A stretch of DNA of 64,000 bases from Oscheius sp. JU75. Lineage: Eukaryota; Nematoda; Chromadorea; Rhabditida; Rhabditidae. Location of the stretch: contig JASJZC010000004.1 in assembly GCA_037178855.1 (NCBI GenBank), forward strand, positions 1,612,001 through 1,676,000, read 5' to 3'. Under the pieces are notes generated by a model, which was given only the letters and a program-made list of their open reading frames with translations, made no database searches and had not been told where the DNA came from. A program made the translations under genes and the position numbers. Each line of letters starts with the position of its first letter. Position 1 is the stretch's first letter. Of the stretch, positions 49,616 to 62,000 are shown one piece after another.

Positions 49616-50801
49616 TTACGGTAGATCCCAAGTCTTCTGTAGATTTTCAAAGTAGTAGTTCGCTTCACGGGCCTTCTCGACCTCCGAATCGCCAACTGGT
49701 ACTTTTGGTCGAAGACAGACTTTAAAGAGACGTTTTCGAATCGGTGGCTGGAGCCAAATGAGTAGAAAGGCCGTGAAGAGGACACAGAGACCGAGTGACT
49801 GAAAAGAACCGATTAGACTGACTGACTAGGACTGACTTGGTTGTACAGATGGAGGATGATTCTGGTCCAGAATGCTTTGAACACCTGTATTCCAAAATAG
49901 GTAAAAAGGGCTGTTGACAAGAGCTGCATACCCATTTTGTTTTTATTTTTTTCTGACCACAAACCTGACAGCAGCGCGTGAAGAAGAGGAGAAGATAAAT
50001 GGGAACGACAACACTGACCACGCGTAGATTCTCTTTGCACTGAAAAGACTTGGACAAGTGTCGATCTTTGGCCTTCAAGCTCTGATTTGAATGTCGAAAT
50101 GCTATCAAAAGTGCCTGAACAATCTGTTTTCCCTTCTCTGAGCACACCGACCACAAGTCCGAAAACATTCGAGGCCATAACTACGAAAGACACATAGATA
50201 TACTTAAGATTGTAGGGGTCAGGTTTCGAGAGATACAGGAAGTAGTCCATGAGAAGATTGCTGCCTCCGTGGACAATCCATGTTACAGTAATCAAGAGCT
50301 TCCCAGTAGCCATGTGTTCATAGGAGCTGACGTGATAAGCGGCAACAAGACGCTCGATTGAGATAGCGAAGATGGATGTGTCGATGAGCATGACGAAGCA
50401 GAGATGGAACACCCTGGCCCAATAGTCGTAAACTACCAGCCAGGGAATAGGAATATCATGAGCTGGAGAGATTATGGTTACTGTCCCTTCGACTCACCAT
50501 AAACAAGACGAATCGGAGCTAGAAGCGTACGACAAAGACCAGCTCCCATCATTCCTGTTATCAAACAGATCAGGAGTATTCGTAGCTGAACATGGAAGCC
50601 TCTAGCTCCGTTTGAAATGACCAAATAGCCAAGAAAGAGAGCCCATCCAAACAGGTAGTAAAGGGCTTCGAGACTGTATTGGATAGTGTTGATTATTATC
50701 AAATCAGGACCGTCGTTTTTGAGCATTCTGGTCATTTCCGCCTTGGCCTCGTTGTCGGAATAGTCCATCAGGTGAGTCGACTCGACTGGACTCTTGGTCA
50801 T
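49616..50801 (-). CDS. Sre-family seven-transmembrane receptor (second of a convergent pair)
   Basis: Same family as the plus-strand neighbour. It starts MTKSPVESTHLMDYSDNEAK, then has helices such as ALYYLFGWALFLGYLVIS and LRILLICLITGMMGAGLC. IFAISIERLVAAYHVSSYEH aligns with the E-R block of the neighbour. HLSKSFQCKENLRVVSVVVP aligns with its LSTSFQCNENIMVVRMFRP. The product ends NYYFENLQKTWDLP. The two proteins share exon structure as well as motifs, so they are old tandem duplicates now in tail-to-tail orientation. An acceptor-like CTTGCAG is 3 nt before the first ATG. Introns are near 36-40 nt. Confidence 0.85.
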
Positions 50802-51858
50802 GGGCTGCAAGCTATCCTTTTTGCGAAGCAGGTAGCGGGAAATAATTGAAGGTGATCACATAAAACAAATTGCGTGCAGAAAAGTATTTCGAAGGGGACG
50901 CCAAGTCTTGTGACAATGGACCCTTAGCAAAATGCCAATTACTGAATAGGTCGGCTGAAGAATACGTTGTGATTTTCTGCAATTGTTCCGCCAGACGAAG
51001 CTTGCAGCTGCTGCAGTACCGATCTCATTACCAGGAAATATCTTTCAGCAGGTCGCTGAAGATAAAAAAAAAACATCGATATACCCAAACCCACCGATTT
51101 ATCTTCAGACGGCAAGAGTGTATAGCAGTTTGGAAAGAATCTGGGTTCTACAGAAACACGCCTATTAGCCTTCTAAAGGTCTGCTTTGCCTACGAGATCC
51201 CGGCATGAAAAGGATATCGTACCGGCTTCCAAATTGAGCAGGAAACAACCGCCAATTGAAAGAAACTAACATCCCTTACTTTCTTGATTTTTATTTTTTT
51301 TGTGTTTTGCCAAGCTTAGAATTTTGTTTTTAAAGCGAGTATCTGGCTACGAAACACTTTAGCGCGAATCTCCCGTATAGCGCGGCAGTTCAAATCACTT
51401 TTATTCAAAAGCTCAAAAAATGAATTTCTGCCCATTTTTGTCGATGATTGTAGCTCTTATTGTGTTAAAACACTACTCTAAACTCATGTGGACAAATTAC
51501 ATACAGAACAAAGAGAATGATATGGTATTAGGCTGTAAAAAGGCGAGTGAAGCTCTAAAATATCAAAATGTAGCTATTGCTAACTATTTTTCTTCTTTTT
51601 TTTTTTGGTTTGGCGTGCGTACCAACTTTGGACCAAGACACTCACTTTAACCCATCCACTTCCTTGAACCGTTTTTGTGCCCATCGCTTTCAATCTCGAT
51701 GTTTATGCTCGTTTCGGCCAATTAGTAGAAGCCACCTGGTAAATTTTCGCAGCAGCGCGACGACTACGATTGGCGCGAACGTTATCTGTTCAAACTTTCT
51801 TTTGTTATCGACCTTTTTCTTTTTTTCACGGGAAATCTTCTTAATAAGCAAATTCAGG
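50802..51858. other. divergent region between Sre receptor and kinesin
   Basis: About 1 kb, T-rich near the kinesin start. No gene recognised. Confidence 0.5.
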
Positions 51859-54705
51859 ATGGCGGCTGAATTCATTCGTGTCAGCGCCCGGGTCCGTCCA
51901 TCGGCCAAATGCTCGTCTAGCCGTGAGGTTCTCTCTCTGGATAAAACTAACGTCGCAATCATGTAAGTTCTTTTTCCGATTACAAGCTAAAATTCAATTG
52001 TAGAGCATCAAACAACAGGTTGTATCAATTCGACCAGGTTCTCGACAAGGATGCTGACCAGGCTGACGTTTTCAAAGGTGTCGGCAAGCGGATCATCGAC
52101 GGAGCTCTCGAAGGGATCAATGGAACGGTTTTTGCCTACGGTAAGGCTTTGATTTCGACCAAGTACCAGCTTCTTTTCAGGACAGACCGGAAGTGGAAAG
52201 ACGCACACGATGCTCGGACCAGCTCAAGAGGACGGATTTTTTAACGATGCTAACCAGAAGGGTCTCATGCCGAGATGCTTGGAGTATCTCTTCCAGCAGC
52301 TGGAGCAGACAAAGGCGAAGATAGGGCCCACATTCGAATACACCGTCTCCTGCATGTTCGTTGAGCTGTACAACGAGGCCATCACGGATCTTCTAGCCGA
52401 CAACTGCCCTCCCGTCACGATCAGAGCCGAAGCCAAAAACATTGTCCTCCAAGGAGCAACGTGCGAATACGCTACCACATTTCTCGAAGCCATGAGACTT
52501 CTGCAAATAGGCTGGGACAATCGACGTGTAGGCGAGACTGCCATGAACAAGGAGTCTTCTAGATCCCATGCCGTACTGACGATTGACGTAAGCTCATTTT
52601 AAAATCGTTCCGAACTCCAATTTAGGTAATTCAAACGGAAGATCATGGCTGCGTCATCAATAAGCGAGAGGCCCGTATCAACTTGGTCGATTTGGCAGGC
52701 TCCGAACGCCAGAGCCAGTCCAAGGCATCTGGAGTCAGATTGAAGGAAGCGGCAAAGATCAATCAGAGTCTCGGCACCCTGGGACGCGTCATTCGAGAGC
52801 TTTCGTCCAAAGGAGGTCATGTGCCATACAGAGACTCGAAGCTCACTCTGATGATCCGCGACAGCTTGGGAGGCAGCAGTCGGACTGCCGTCATAGTATG
52901 TGTCCACCCAGACGAAGAGTATGCTTTGTATGTTTTTCTTTCCAACCAGCTTTCAGTTACTATGTCGAGTCACTCTCTACTCTCAAATTTGCCGAGGATT
53001 GCCGTCTTGTAAAGAACGAGCTCCACTTCAATCGAGAAGTCACTGGAAAGTCTGTTGCGGCTCTACAAGAAAAGGTCCTCGAGCTGGAGCTACAACTGGA
53101 GAATGCCAGCAAACAGACCATCCAGCAATACGAAGACCGCCTTCGAACAATTAAAGAAGAACGCGATTTGTTCAAACTACGTCTACGGGAACTCGAGAAT
53201 AAGGAAGTTGACGACACAATCGCTCTATATGAACCCAAATCGGTAACTGTCTATGCAGCAATGTGTATATGCTTTTTAGGCCTTCCGAACTCCTGCTCAG
53301 AAGCAGCGACGCAGAACACGATTCACTACACCTGGACAGCGCAACCATCTAGATGCTACTCGCGCCGCCCAAATGCCTTTTTGGGGTGACGAAGAGGACA
53401 AAGAAAACTCGGTCAGCCGATTCTTACGTGATTCATAGTGTCCCCATTCAGGATTTGAGTCTAGACAAACTGTTGGATCTAATCCGCCAACTACGAGAAG
53501 AGATAAAGACTCTGCAGTCAGGAAATGATGAAAGTTGTGCTCTTGCCAGCAGTCGATTGCTCATCATCGAAGAGATCACCGCCGCTAAGAGCATTCTCGA
53601 AGGTGAAAAGGCTGCTTTGGAGAGAAGTTTTTTGAAGGAGCAAGAAGAGGTTTGTATAACATTCTTTTGAATTCACCCCAAGGTTTAGAATCGAGAACTG
53701 CAGAGAGTTAATAGCGAGCTGGATACGGACTTAGGATACGCAAAAGCCGATATAACGGCCTTGAATGACAAACTGAGTCAGGCTACGAACGATTTGGAGT
53801 CCGCCAGACTGAGGATTCACGAGCTCTCTGCCGAACGGGACGAACTCACAAAGGCCCTCTCTCAAAATGCTGTTCTCATCCAGAACAAAGACAAGGAGAT
53901 CAAGGAGTATCAAGTAATTATATTTTTCACGTTTACCTTTTTTGTTCAGGGAATTGGGAAACTGTTGGCTGCCAAAAACGATCAAAATAAGAGTCTTCTG
54001 GCAGAGTTTGAAAAGGAAAGCCACCGCCTTAGCGATGAGCTTGCTAAGACAAACACGCAGTTGGCGGATAAAGAACGTCTCGTGAAGCTTACTCAGGTTT
54101 GTGTTCGATCTAATGTTTGTACGTTTCTTTAGGATGAAAATCGTCGTTTGTTGAAGCTTGATCAAGAACGTCTGTCTCATGAAAAGACGGTCGAAGAGCT
54201 GAAGGTAACTCAGCACTATGGGCTGGTCAATTGTTCTCTTCAACTTTAGGCTTCTATGCGTGATGCCGAACAACAGATTTACGATCTGCGGGAAACTATG
54301 GATGACCGAGATGTAAGGATCAAATCACTGGAAGGGGCCTGCGCTGACAAGGAAGAAGAAATTGCTAGACTGAAGGGGGAGAATGAGTGTCTCAACACTC
54401 AGCTAGCCGAAACCGTTGGTCATAAAAACCCCCACCAAAATGTAGGTTTTGAGGCTACATCATTCATGCTATTGAGACTTCATTTCTGTTTGCGAACTTT
54501 GGATTTTCAGACGCGTTGGTCCAAATTCTTGAAAGTTCTCGGTCTCAAAAAAGTTTGTTTTCCGCGCGTACTCGAATGTTCTATTTTTCAGATAAAGATG
54601 ATGCAAAAATACAAGGACGACGCCGCGAAATTCCGCAACGATATTCAACAGCTCAGATCTGAGAAGGACCGTCTGGAAAAGGAATTGAGACGCCGCGCTA
54701 CATAG
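51859..54705 (+). CDS. kinesin-12 family motor (KIF15 / KLP-18 type)
   Basis: A plus-end microtubule motor; kinesin-12 members act in spindle assembly, and KLP-18 in acentrosomal meiotic spindles. The N-terminal motor has [12 protein letters not shown], the P-loop [27 protein letters not shown] (switch I), [20 protein letters not shown] (switch II) and [32 protein letters not shown] and the neck [20 protein letters not shown] point to kinesin-12. A long interrupted coiled coil follows ([25 protein letters not shown], and [20 protein letters not shown] at the end). The stalk seems shorter than in vertebrate KIF15. AATTCAG directly precedes the ATG by one base, a probable leader acceptor. Motor motifs are intact. 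Confidence 0.9.
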
Positions 54706-54803
54706 ACCTCGCCATTTTATGTTCTTGCACTTGTAAAATTACCGGTAAAATATTAGTCTCGATCCTGTTTTTCATGTCTTACAATAGCTTGGAAACAGTC
54801 TTA

Positions 54804-54909
54804 GGTCAAGCCAAATCGAGCCATTTTGGGAGAATGCTGCTTCTGTCGGTAGCCCGACTGGACCAGCATCTGCCTGTCATGAGTCTCAACGGGGCATCAG
54901 CCAAACTTG
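54804..54909 (+). repeat. dispersed repeat, copy B (upstream of kinase gene)
   Basis: About 106 nt matching the OGT intron copy at 40774-40880, with the shared 3' end ATCAGCCAAACTTG. Confidence 0.6.
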
Positions 54910-55001
54910 TTATCAAGTAAAAAGAGTTTTTTATTTTCAAACTTGCCTAATTAATGGACCTCGAAGTTTCCGGGATTAACCTCGACTTGCTGAGGAAGTA
55001 G

Positions 55002-55009
55002 TATAAAAG
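55002..55009 (+). promoter_or_regulatory. TATA box of TTBK-like kinase
   Basis: TATAAAAG lies 57 nt before the kinase ATG, which fits a short leader. No acceptor-like AG is next to this ATG, so this gene probably has its own untrans-spliced promoter. Confidence 0.6.
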
Positions 55010-55066
55010 GCAAGCATCCAGCAATCTTGGTCAATTCCGGAGTAGCTGCTTTTGGTGGAGACGACG

Positions 55067-56194
55067 ATGCCGTCGGACGATGAGGAGAAGGAGAACCCCT
55101 GCGCCAACTTCCCAAAAGGCCTCAAGTTCGGCGAGTGGTCTATTGTCAACAAGCTAGATGAAGGAGGATTCGGGCAAGTCTACAAGGTGCAGAACATCAA
55201 GCAGCCAACTCTCTTCGCAGCTCTCAAGGCGGAACCGAACGATGTGGAAGGTGGATCGGCTATCAAGCTAGAGATGTCCGTCCTGAAGCAGATGTCAGCC
55301 GACGGTCCCAAGATCCATGTCCCGGTAGTCTACCACGCTGCCAAACACAAGAAGTTCTGCTATATGGTTATGATGTTGCTTGGCGAGAACCTTAAGCACC
55401 TGAAGAATCGCTGTCCCGGAGAGAAGATGACGCCTGGAACCTGGGCTCGTCTGGCTATCCAGTGCGTCTACGGAATCAAGTTGGTCCACGACTACGGCTA
55501 CGTTCACAGGGACATCAAGCCGAACAACTTCGTCATGGGACATCCTTCGGACGCGGAGCGGGCTCGGATAGTGCACATCCTGGATTTCGGACTAACGCGG
55601 CCCTATGCATCGAAGACGAGGAGCGGTCAATGGGTGGCCAGAAGAGCCCGTGGATCGGCGGAATTTCGAGGAACACTTCGCTACTGCTCGCCCAACGTCC
55701 ATGAGAAGCAGGAGCAGGGCAGACGGGACGATCTCTGGGGTCTGCTATATGTGCTGATAGAGTTCCACTGCGGACTGCCATGGCAGAAGATACAAGACAA
55801 GCACAAGGTGGAAAAGATGAAAATACACTACGACGACAAGACGCTGATGTCACACATGCCGCCGGAATGTGCAGATCTGCCGAAGAGCCTCCGTAACATC
55901 AATTGCTATCAGCGCCCAGATTATCTGCTCTGGGTCAATGCGTTCAATGCTCTGCTCAAGCGTCTCGACGTCAAGTTCTGGGATCCATACGACTGGGAGA
56001 GTAAGACTGAACTCGACGCTCAGAAGGAGAAGACTAAGGGTGCCATGCCTCTCTGGATGACGGCTGCTGAGGCCTTTTTCTCCTCTGATCCCGTTCGAAT
56101 CAACGGTCCGCCGCCCAAGAAGAGAGGAGGAGACATTACTACCGCCAAGCTCGAATCTTACGAGGTCAACTCCAAGCAGCAGACAAAATCATAA
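55067..56194 (+). CDS. tau-tubulin kinase-like (CK1 group) protein kinase, intronless
   Basis: A single 375-aa exon. Kinase motifs: EGGFGQVYKV (Gly loop), AALKAE (catalytic Lys), YGYVHRDIKPNNFVMG (HRD), ILDFGLTR (DFG), GTLRYCSPNVHEKQEQGRRD (activation and substrate segment) and DLWGLLYVLIEFHCGLPW. This pattern is that of the TTBK-like branch of CK1 kinases, greatly expanded in nematodes and often sperm-enriched. All catalytic residues are present, so it should be active on Ser/Thr. An absence of introns, while neighbours have many, sugg ests a retrocopy origin or the usual intron-poor state of this expansion. A TATA box and a polyadenylation signal frame the gene. Confidence 0.92.
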   Translation: MPSDDEEKENPCANFPKGLKFGEWSIVNKLDEGGFGQVYKVQNIKQPTLFAALKAEPNDVEGGSAIKLEMSVLKQMSADGPKIHVPVVYHAAKHKKFCYMVMMLLGENLKHLKNRCPGEKMTPGTWARLAIQCVYGIKLVHDYGYVHRDIKPNNFVMGHPSDAERARIVHILDFGLTRPYASKTRSGQWVARRARGSAEFRGTLRYCSPNVHEKQEQGRRDDLWGLLYVLIEFHCGLPWQKIQDKHKVEKMKIHYDDKTLMSHMPPECADLPKSLRNINCYQRPDYLLWVNAFNALLKRLDVKFWDPYDWESKTELDAQKEKTKGAMPLWMTAAEAFFSSDPVRINGPPPKKRGGDITTAKLESYEVNSKQQTKS

Positions 56195-56219
56195 ACTGTG
56201 ATCACGTAACCAGATATCT

Positions 56220-56225
56220 AATAAA
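56220..56225 (+). terminator. AATAAA polyadenylation signal of TTBK-like kinase
   Basis: Canonical hexamer 26 nt after the stop codon. Confidence 0.65.
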
Positions 56226-56700
56226 ATTCTGGAATGTACTTGCTATGTTCTTGTGTTGTTAGAGCGCTTCCAATTATTTTGTTTTCAGATTATCCAAGAC
56301 AACTGCCTCATCTACTCGAGTACCCCTTTTTGTCCACGTCCTTCTCTTTACTGCCTGACTAGCCCTGCAGCGAAAAATGAGTCTGAAGATTGAATAGGCA
56401 CTGTCGAAGCAGCACGAGAAGTAGCTCGTCGACGTGAAAATAGTTGTTATGTACTTTTGCGTACACTATTCAAAAATTACCATCGAATTCCTCTTCAAGA
56501 ATTCAATTTTACACCAAAGTGATGCCTCAGCTTGTGCATAAAATCGAAGCATTCCATGCCGATGTATCTTTTTGTGACTACTAGACTTTCATTTGAAGAT
56601 TTTGTCCTGTCATGCTTGCTAAAAGAGACTGATCGATTCCGGTTCTTTTGTTACCTTCTCTCTTTCAACTATTTGCCTATTCTTTTCAGGCTGAGTCAAA
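56226..56700. other. intergenic between kinase and unc-11
   Basis: No gene seen. TCTTTTCAG at 56681-56689 is a likely leader acceptor for unc-11. Confidence 0.5.
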
Positions 56701-58421
56701 ATGCAGACGATCGAGAAGGCTCTTCATCAACCGCTACCTTTTACGTCAAGCGGTCAAACAGTTTCGGACAGGTAACTTGTTTTATTGTTTCTATTCTAAG
56801 TGAGTTTCAGGATTACAGCTGCCAAACATTCGTTGGCCGGCAGTCAGCTCGGAAAGAAGGTTTGCAAAGCGACGACTGAAGAACTAGGAGCCCCAAAGGA
56901 GAAACATCTTGATTGTTTGTTCCCATACTTGTTTGATCTAGGGTCACATTCAGATTTGCTCCATTGTACGAACGAACCTAATGCATCCATTCCGGCGATG
57001 GCCAATTTGTTGATCGAGAGAACACAGCAGCAGAGCTGGACTGTCGTCTACAAGGCTCTCATTACGATTCATTACACATTGTGTTACGGAAATGAGGTAA
57101 TTGTTAGTGCTCATTCGTTTTACTGAAAACATTCTTGCAGAGATTCATGCAGTATCTGATATCCTGCAACACGACTCTCCGAATTAACAGCTTCATCGAC
57201 AAAGCCGGTCACGACATGGCTGTGCACGGACACCGATATGCAAAGTACATCAACGAGAAGCTATCATCCTACCAGCTATTCGGAGTCGACTTCACCAAAG
57301 TGAAGCGTGGACGCGAGGATGCAATGCTTCGTACGATGAACATCGAGCAGCTAACAATCATGATGCCGGTTCTTCAAAACCAGATCGACACTCTTCTTGC
57401 GTTCAAGGTTTATCTTCCCACGAAGTTTAGTTCATCTTATTCAGATTCTGCCGACAGAGCTGTCAAATCCAATCATCAAATGCTCTTTCATTCTACTGTT
57501 CCGCGATCTCATCCGTCTTTTTGCCTGCTACAACGACGGTATCATTAACTTGCTGGAGAAGTTCTTCGACATGGATGTGACTCAGTGCAAAGAAGTCCTC
57601 GAAACTTACAAGAACTTTCTTGGTCGTCTAGACGGAGTTGGAGAATTTCTCAAACTAGCCGAAGTTGTTGGTATGGAAGAAATCCCGGATTTGACTCGAA
57701 CTCCTGCCACTCTTCTTGACGCTCTCGAAAAACACATCGCCCAGCTGACTGGTACCCAAACACCCCAGGTTTTCCCCCACTTCTTTAGAAGTAAACACTG
57801 TTTTAGATTGTTCGCAGCCAGTACCAGAAGATTGTAAATATGGCGGGAGACATGTCCGATGCTAACAGGGAACAACGACAGTACCTTGAAGACCAGAAGA
57901 AGATGTTTGACCAGTTCGAGCGAGAGAAGAAGAAAAAAGAAAACGAGCAGAACTCAATCGACCTACTTCTCGGGCAAACCCAGTCTTCTGGAATGACCAG
58001 CGGATCCAGAAGCAACATGGACGACTTGCTCGACATCTTCAGTGCTCCGCCGCCGGCCAGATCGGCTACGCCTCGATCGAGTAACTCTGAGCCACTGCTC
58101 CAGTTTACGTATGTTTGTACTTCTACAACTTGTATTCTCGTTTTTAGGCCGACAATACGATGGGAACCAATTTCCCCTGCTCCTTCCATGTCTATGACAC
58201 CGATGGGACAGTCTCAACCACATTCTGCGATGCTTGGGGCAGCACCGACTTCTCACGTTCCGCCTCCTCCAGGTCTGTTCCCAACGGGTCAGCAACAATT
58301 TGGAATGTATGGAAATAACATGCCTGCGAGAATGCCATACAGTATGCTACCTCAGGTACAGTTGTTCTTAATTTCAAAGATGAATGGATTTCAGGGTCCC
58401 TCGATGCAATATCCGCATTAG
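56701..58421 (+). CDS. unc-11: AP180/CALM clathrin adaptor (UNC-11)
   Basis: A clathrin assembly adaptor that binds PtdIns(4,5)P2 and sorts synaptobrevin in endocytosis. The start [20 protein letters not shown] is as I recall it from nematode UNC-11. The ANTH domain follows: [77 protein letters not shown], and [20 protein letters not shown]. The tail has adaptor-binding peptides (SIDLLLGQ and [14 protein letters not shown]-type clathrin/AP2 motifs) and ends in a Pro/Met/Gln-rich stretch and GPSMQYPH. Introns are about 38 nt. The helix 7-8 loop between AGHD and MAVHGHR seems slightly shortened relative to the family. Confidence 0.93.
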
Positions 58422-59003
58422 AATCAATTCCGCAGCCCTCATATCAGTTCCGGCCTTACTCTCCTTGACTACCAGCTGACATTCGCCCTCTTCTTTCTCT
58501 CATTACTTGTCATTTTTACTCTTTCATCTTTCCTTCCTCACTTATTGTAGAACATTGTCAAGTTTCAGTGAATTGTGCGTTTTACCCAGATAATATGGCG
58601 AAGCAAATTCAATTGGGCTATAGCGAATTTGAGTTTCTTACCCTAACTGCTCGCTAACAATGACGACTCTATATCTGTGAGTCCCCTTCGAACAGCTGCT
58701 TCCGCGCCAAGCTTCGGACACGGAATTCTCTGAACAAACAGTGCGTGTCGCGGCGAGTCACTCAATTACCGGCTTTCTCTATCTACCGGTCATATCTCTA
58801 CAGCCTACCATTTATTTTGTTCCAGCACGAGCCGAAGACAGCCATAAATCGGAGCCGCCTGTGGCCGTGTTCCACAGCCTTTTTACACTAGCCGCGGTCA
58901 ACGTCTCTTCCCCTCTCTGTCTCTCGGCGTCCCAGCGAAGAGAGACAGCCCGCCCCGGCGGTCAGTCAGCCCTCTTCTCTTTAGACACCTTTCGTATGGG
59001 GGC
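58422..59003. other. intergenic between unc-11 and the cyclase-like gene
   Basis: A long plus-strand frame from 58741 is open but runs into the cyclase gene in another frame and shows no domain. Nothing else is seen. Confidence 0.45.
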
Positions 59004-62000
59004 ATGGGGTTCGCTTGTGAATGGCTGGAAGTATCATATCAAAAATGGAGGAGGACCGATGCTCAGAAGGCTCTTCTTGCCTGCATTGCTGTCCTAATTA
59101 GCAGTGCTCTTGTCCGGACATTGGGACTCGTCCCGGCTGTAAGTAATTTTTTTTTTTTTAATTGCCACCTATCCCTAACTAATCGCTCTTGTTAGACAAT
59201 CACTTTTTGCTTCCTTACACCGTCTTCCGACAACATTTGCTCCTCATTCCCAGCCAGTATCAAAAGAAACAACCTCCAATTAATCTTTTCCACCGGAAAA
59301 GACTATTCACAGAGAGGTCTGACCAGCCGGTCGACTACTGCCTTCGTAAACAGACTTTGCGTGTCCAGACGATATAACTCTAATGAGGCGGGTAGTGACT
59401 ACGAACCATAAAAAGCCTTTTTGCTTGTTAGTTTGTAACACCATCTGGGAATGGGAAAATTCAAGAAAAAGATGCTTTCAGTGGCCGGCATTTGGACACT
59501 TTGCCGTTCTGCTACTCTCCGGATGTCTTCTCGTGTTGGCCCTTTGGAAACCAGGTGGGCACCATTTGCTTTTAGAAGAGAGTATGAGTGGAATGACTTT
59601 ACATCTCGGAGCTAAGTGTGAAACAACATACTTGCTGAAATTGTTTATGACCAGTTTCTATTGAATTACCAGTGGAAGGAACTTTTCAGGTTCGGTAAAC
59701 ATACAACGTTCTGGAATCGTGGTCAGTCTGTCAGCCGAATGTGTTCTTTCCGGTCTCGATTCCCAGGCAGCCATCCTGGTCCTTCTGTTTGTTATCTACA
59801 CACTGTTGTCACTTTCTCTTGTTACTTCTGTAGTCGTGGCCGGTCTGGTCAGTCTGTGTCACATCACAGCCGCCGTTCTCCTAAGTTCGCCTCTATACAA
59901 CAACGAGGTGAGTCTTATGATGATCTCCCCTGACAAATTGGCGCCGGACACTATCAGTGCTTTGCATCTTGCATAATTTGACTGGCGGTAACTTGTTCCG
60001 ATTCCATACGGGGCAGAGAGAACGAGTCTCCTTGGTCATCCGTAAGGGCAGTGTTGTGACAGCCGTTTGACTCACGGCCTTTTGTCACGCCAAATTTCAC
60101 GGGGCTGTTGTGTGTTGGCTAACACCTGTCTCTTCAAAGAGAGAGACTGATAAATTCGAGATCCTTTAGGAGAACATGTTCCCGCGCTAATGGACGACTT
60201 ATTTATGGGAAGTCTTTCAGATGCTGGCCGGACTCCTCGTCCACATTTGGGCTCATTTGGTGGGAATCTATCTAAATCTGCAGCACGAGAGAATCACCCG
60301 TTCGGCCTTTCTCTCGGCCAGAAACAGTGTCGATGCCGAGGCCTCAACTCAAATTCAAAGCAATCGGCTGGTCGGTTTTATAGTCTTTCCCGCGCTCGAC
60401 GATAAAAGGAGTCGAGGTCATTTTGACAGTTTTCCCATGGGCGTACTGGTCATGATTGATGTGATCATAATATACGCTCTTATCGTCACTCGGGAGCTAG
60501 ATCTCTCGGCATATTGAAACTCGCAAGAATCGATTGAGACCTCACAGTCGAACACATGTGACCGAAAAATCTCGAGTCTGCTTGATTGATCTGGATGGGT
60601 CGAACGCCTCAACAACGAGCGTAGTGAGGGTAGGAGCTGTGTTTTGCACTGAAGTTACTGAACTTTGTTACAAAAATTGCTACTTGCTACTGAATAATTA
60701 GAGAGACAAATAGAAGCAGTGCCACAAGTACCGTGTTCAGAATCGTCTGCTCTCGTCCTTTCTACCATCTCATTTAGTCGGAAGTGCTCGTCATCAGATC
60801 ACATCTGGGGTTCCTCGACTCTATGTTGAAGAGTACAAACAGGTTACTGTAGCCTACGGACGACTCATTGGATTCGAAGCAGCTCTCTCCCAATGTTCGT
60901 CTCTTGACGCTGCTCGAGTTCTCAAGGTGGGTCAGCTGATGCACTCCTTAATAGAGCATTTAGGAAATTGACCAGCGCATAAACAGTCTCATAACTCTTC
61001 ATGGCTGCACGAGAATCTCTTCTGAGGGTTTAATGGTTATCTGTCCTGTGCCAGGAATAGATTCGGAACATGCCAGCAAAATCTGTCGATTCGCTCTGGA
61101 TGTCGAAGCTCTGATCGGGTAGGTCCCCAGGAATCACTGAATTATTGTCCAGTTCGTTCCGAGACGCCACTTCGGCTGACGTTTCTGTGTGTGTTGGAAT
61201 AGACAGTGGTTCCATAACGGCAGGCGTCGTCGGCACAACGAAATGGCACTACGATTGCATTGGAGAGGCTGTAGATCACGCTGTTCTTCTTCAAAGCAGT
61301 GCGCCATCACAGTAAGACTACATGTTGACAGTACTAAAAACTGTTCCTAGTGGAGTGTTTATAACAGAAGAGACACGGTCACTCTTGGAACAGAACATTC
61401 CTCTCGACGCAGTAGGGGACTACTGGAGACTCAAATCGATTCTCAGGACAAATGTCAACATCTTCCCTGTGAACAAGAGGTAGAAAGAGTACGAGTCTAT
61501 TGAAGAAAATGAAATTCAGATACTCTCTGGTCACGATTCCTCAGGCCATCAACCGTCTCCTTCAGACCATTGCTACTGACGATCAGACCATAAAGAACAA
61601 GAGGAGGTAGAACAGAGAACCATTGAGATTTTAAAAGATTATCTAGAAAACCAATAGAAGAAGAGACGGTAGTCACCGAGAACAACAAGAACTCAGGCTC
61701 CAGTTTTATGCGCTACAACCTGCGTTTCAAGAATCACAAATTGGAGGAGAAGTTCCATGAGGAGATGGACCATTGGTTCATTCCCGGTATCGCCATGAGT
61801 ATCATCTTCGTCGTTCTCTACGAGGTCTACCACGTCCTGGTCATGCCTCGTCTTCTACCCAGTCTTCTTCTTGTCATTCTAGCACTGCTCATCATGTTTG
61901 GACTCGTCCTCATTGTCTACGTCGACTATTTCCAGGTACCTAAAATAACTCCCGCTATTCAAAGACTCTCTCCCTTTCAGAGTTTTTCGCAGTTCATAAC

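Larger units (their letters stand above)
54706..55066. other. intergenic with dispersed repeat and kinase promoter
   Basis: Contains repeat copy B and a TATA box; no gene. Confidence 0.5.
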
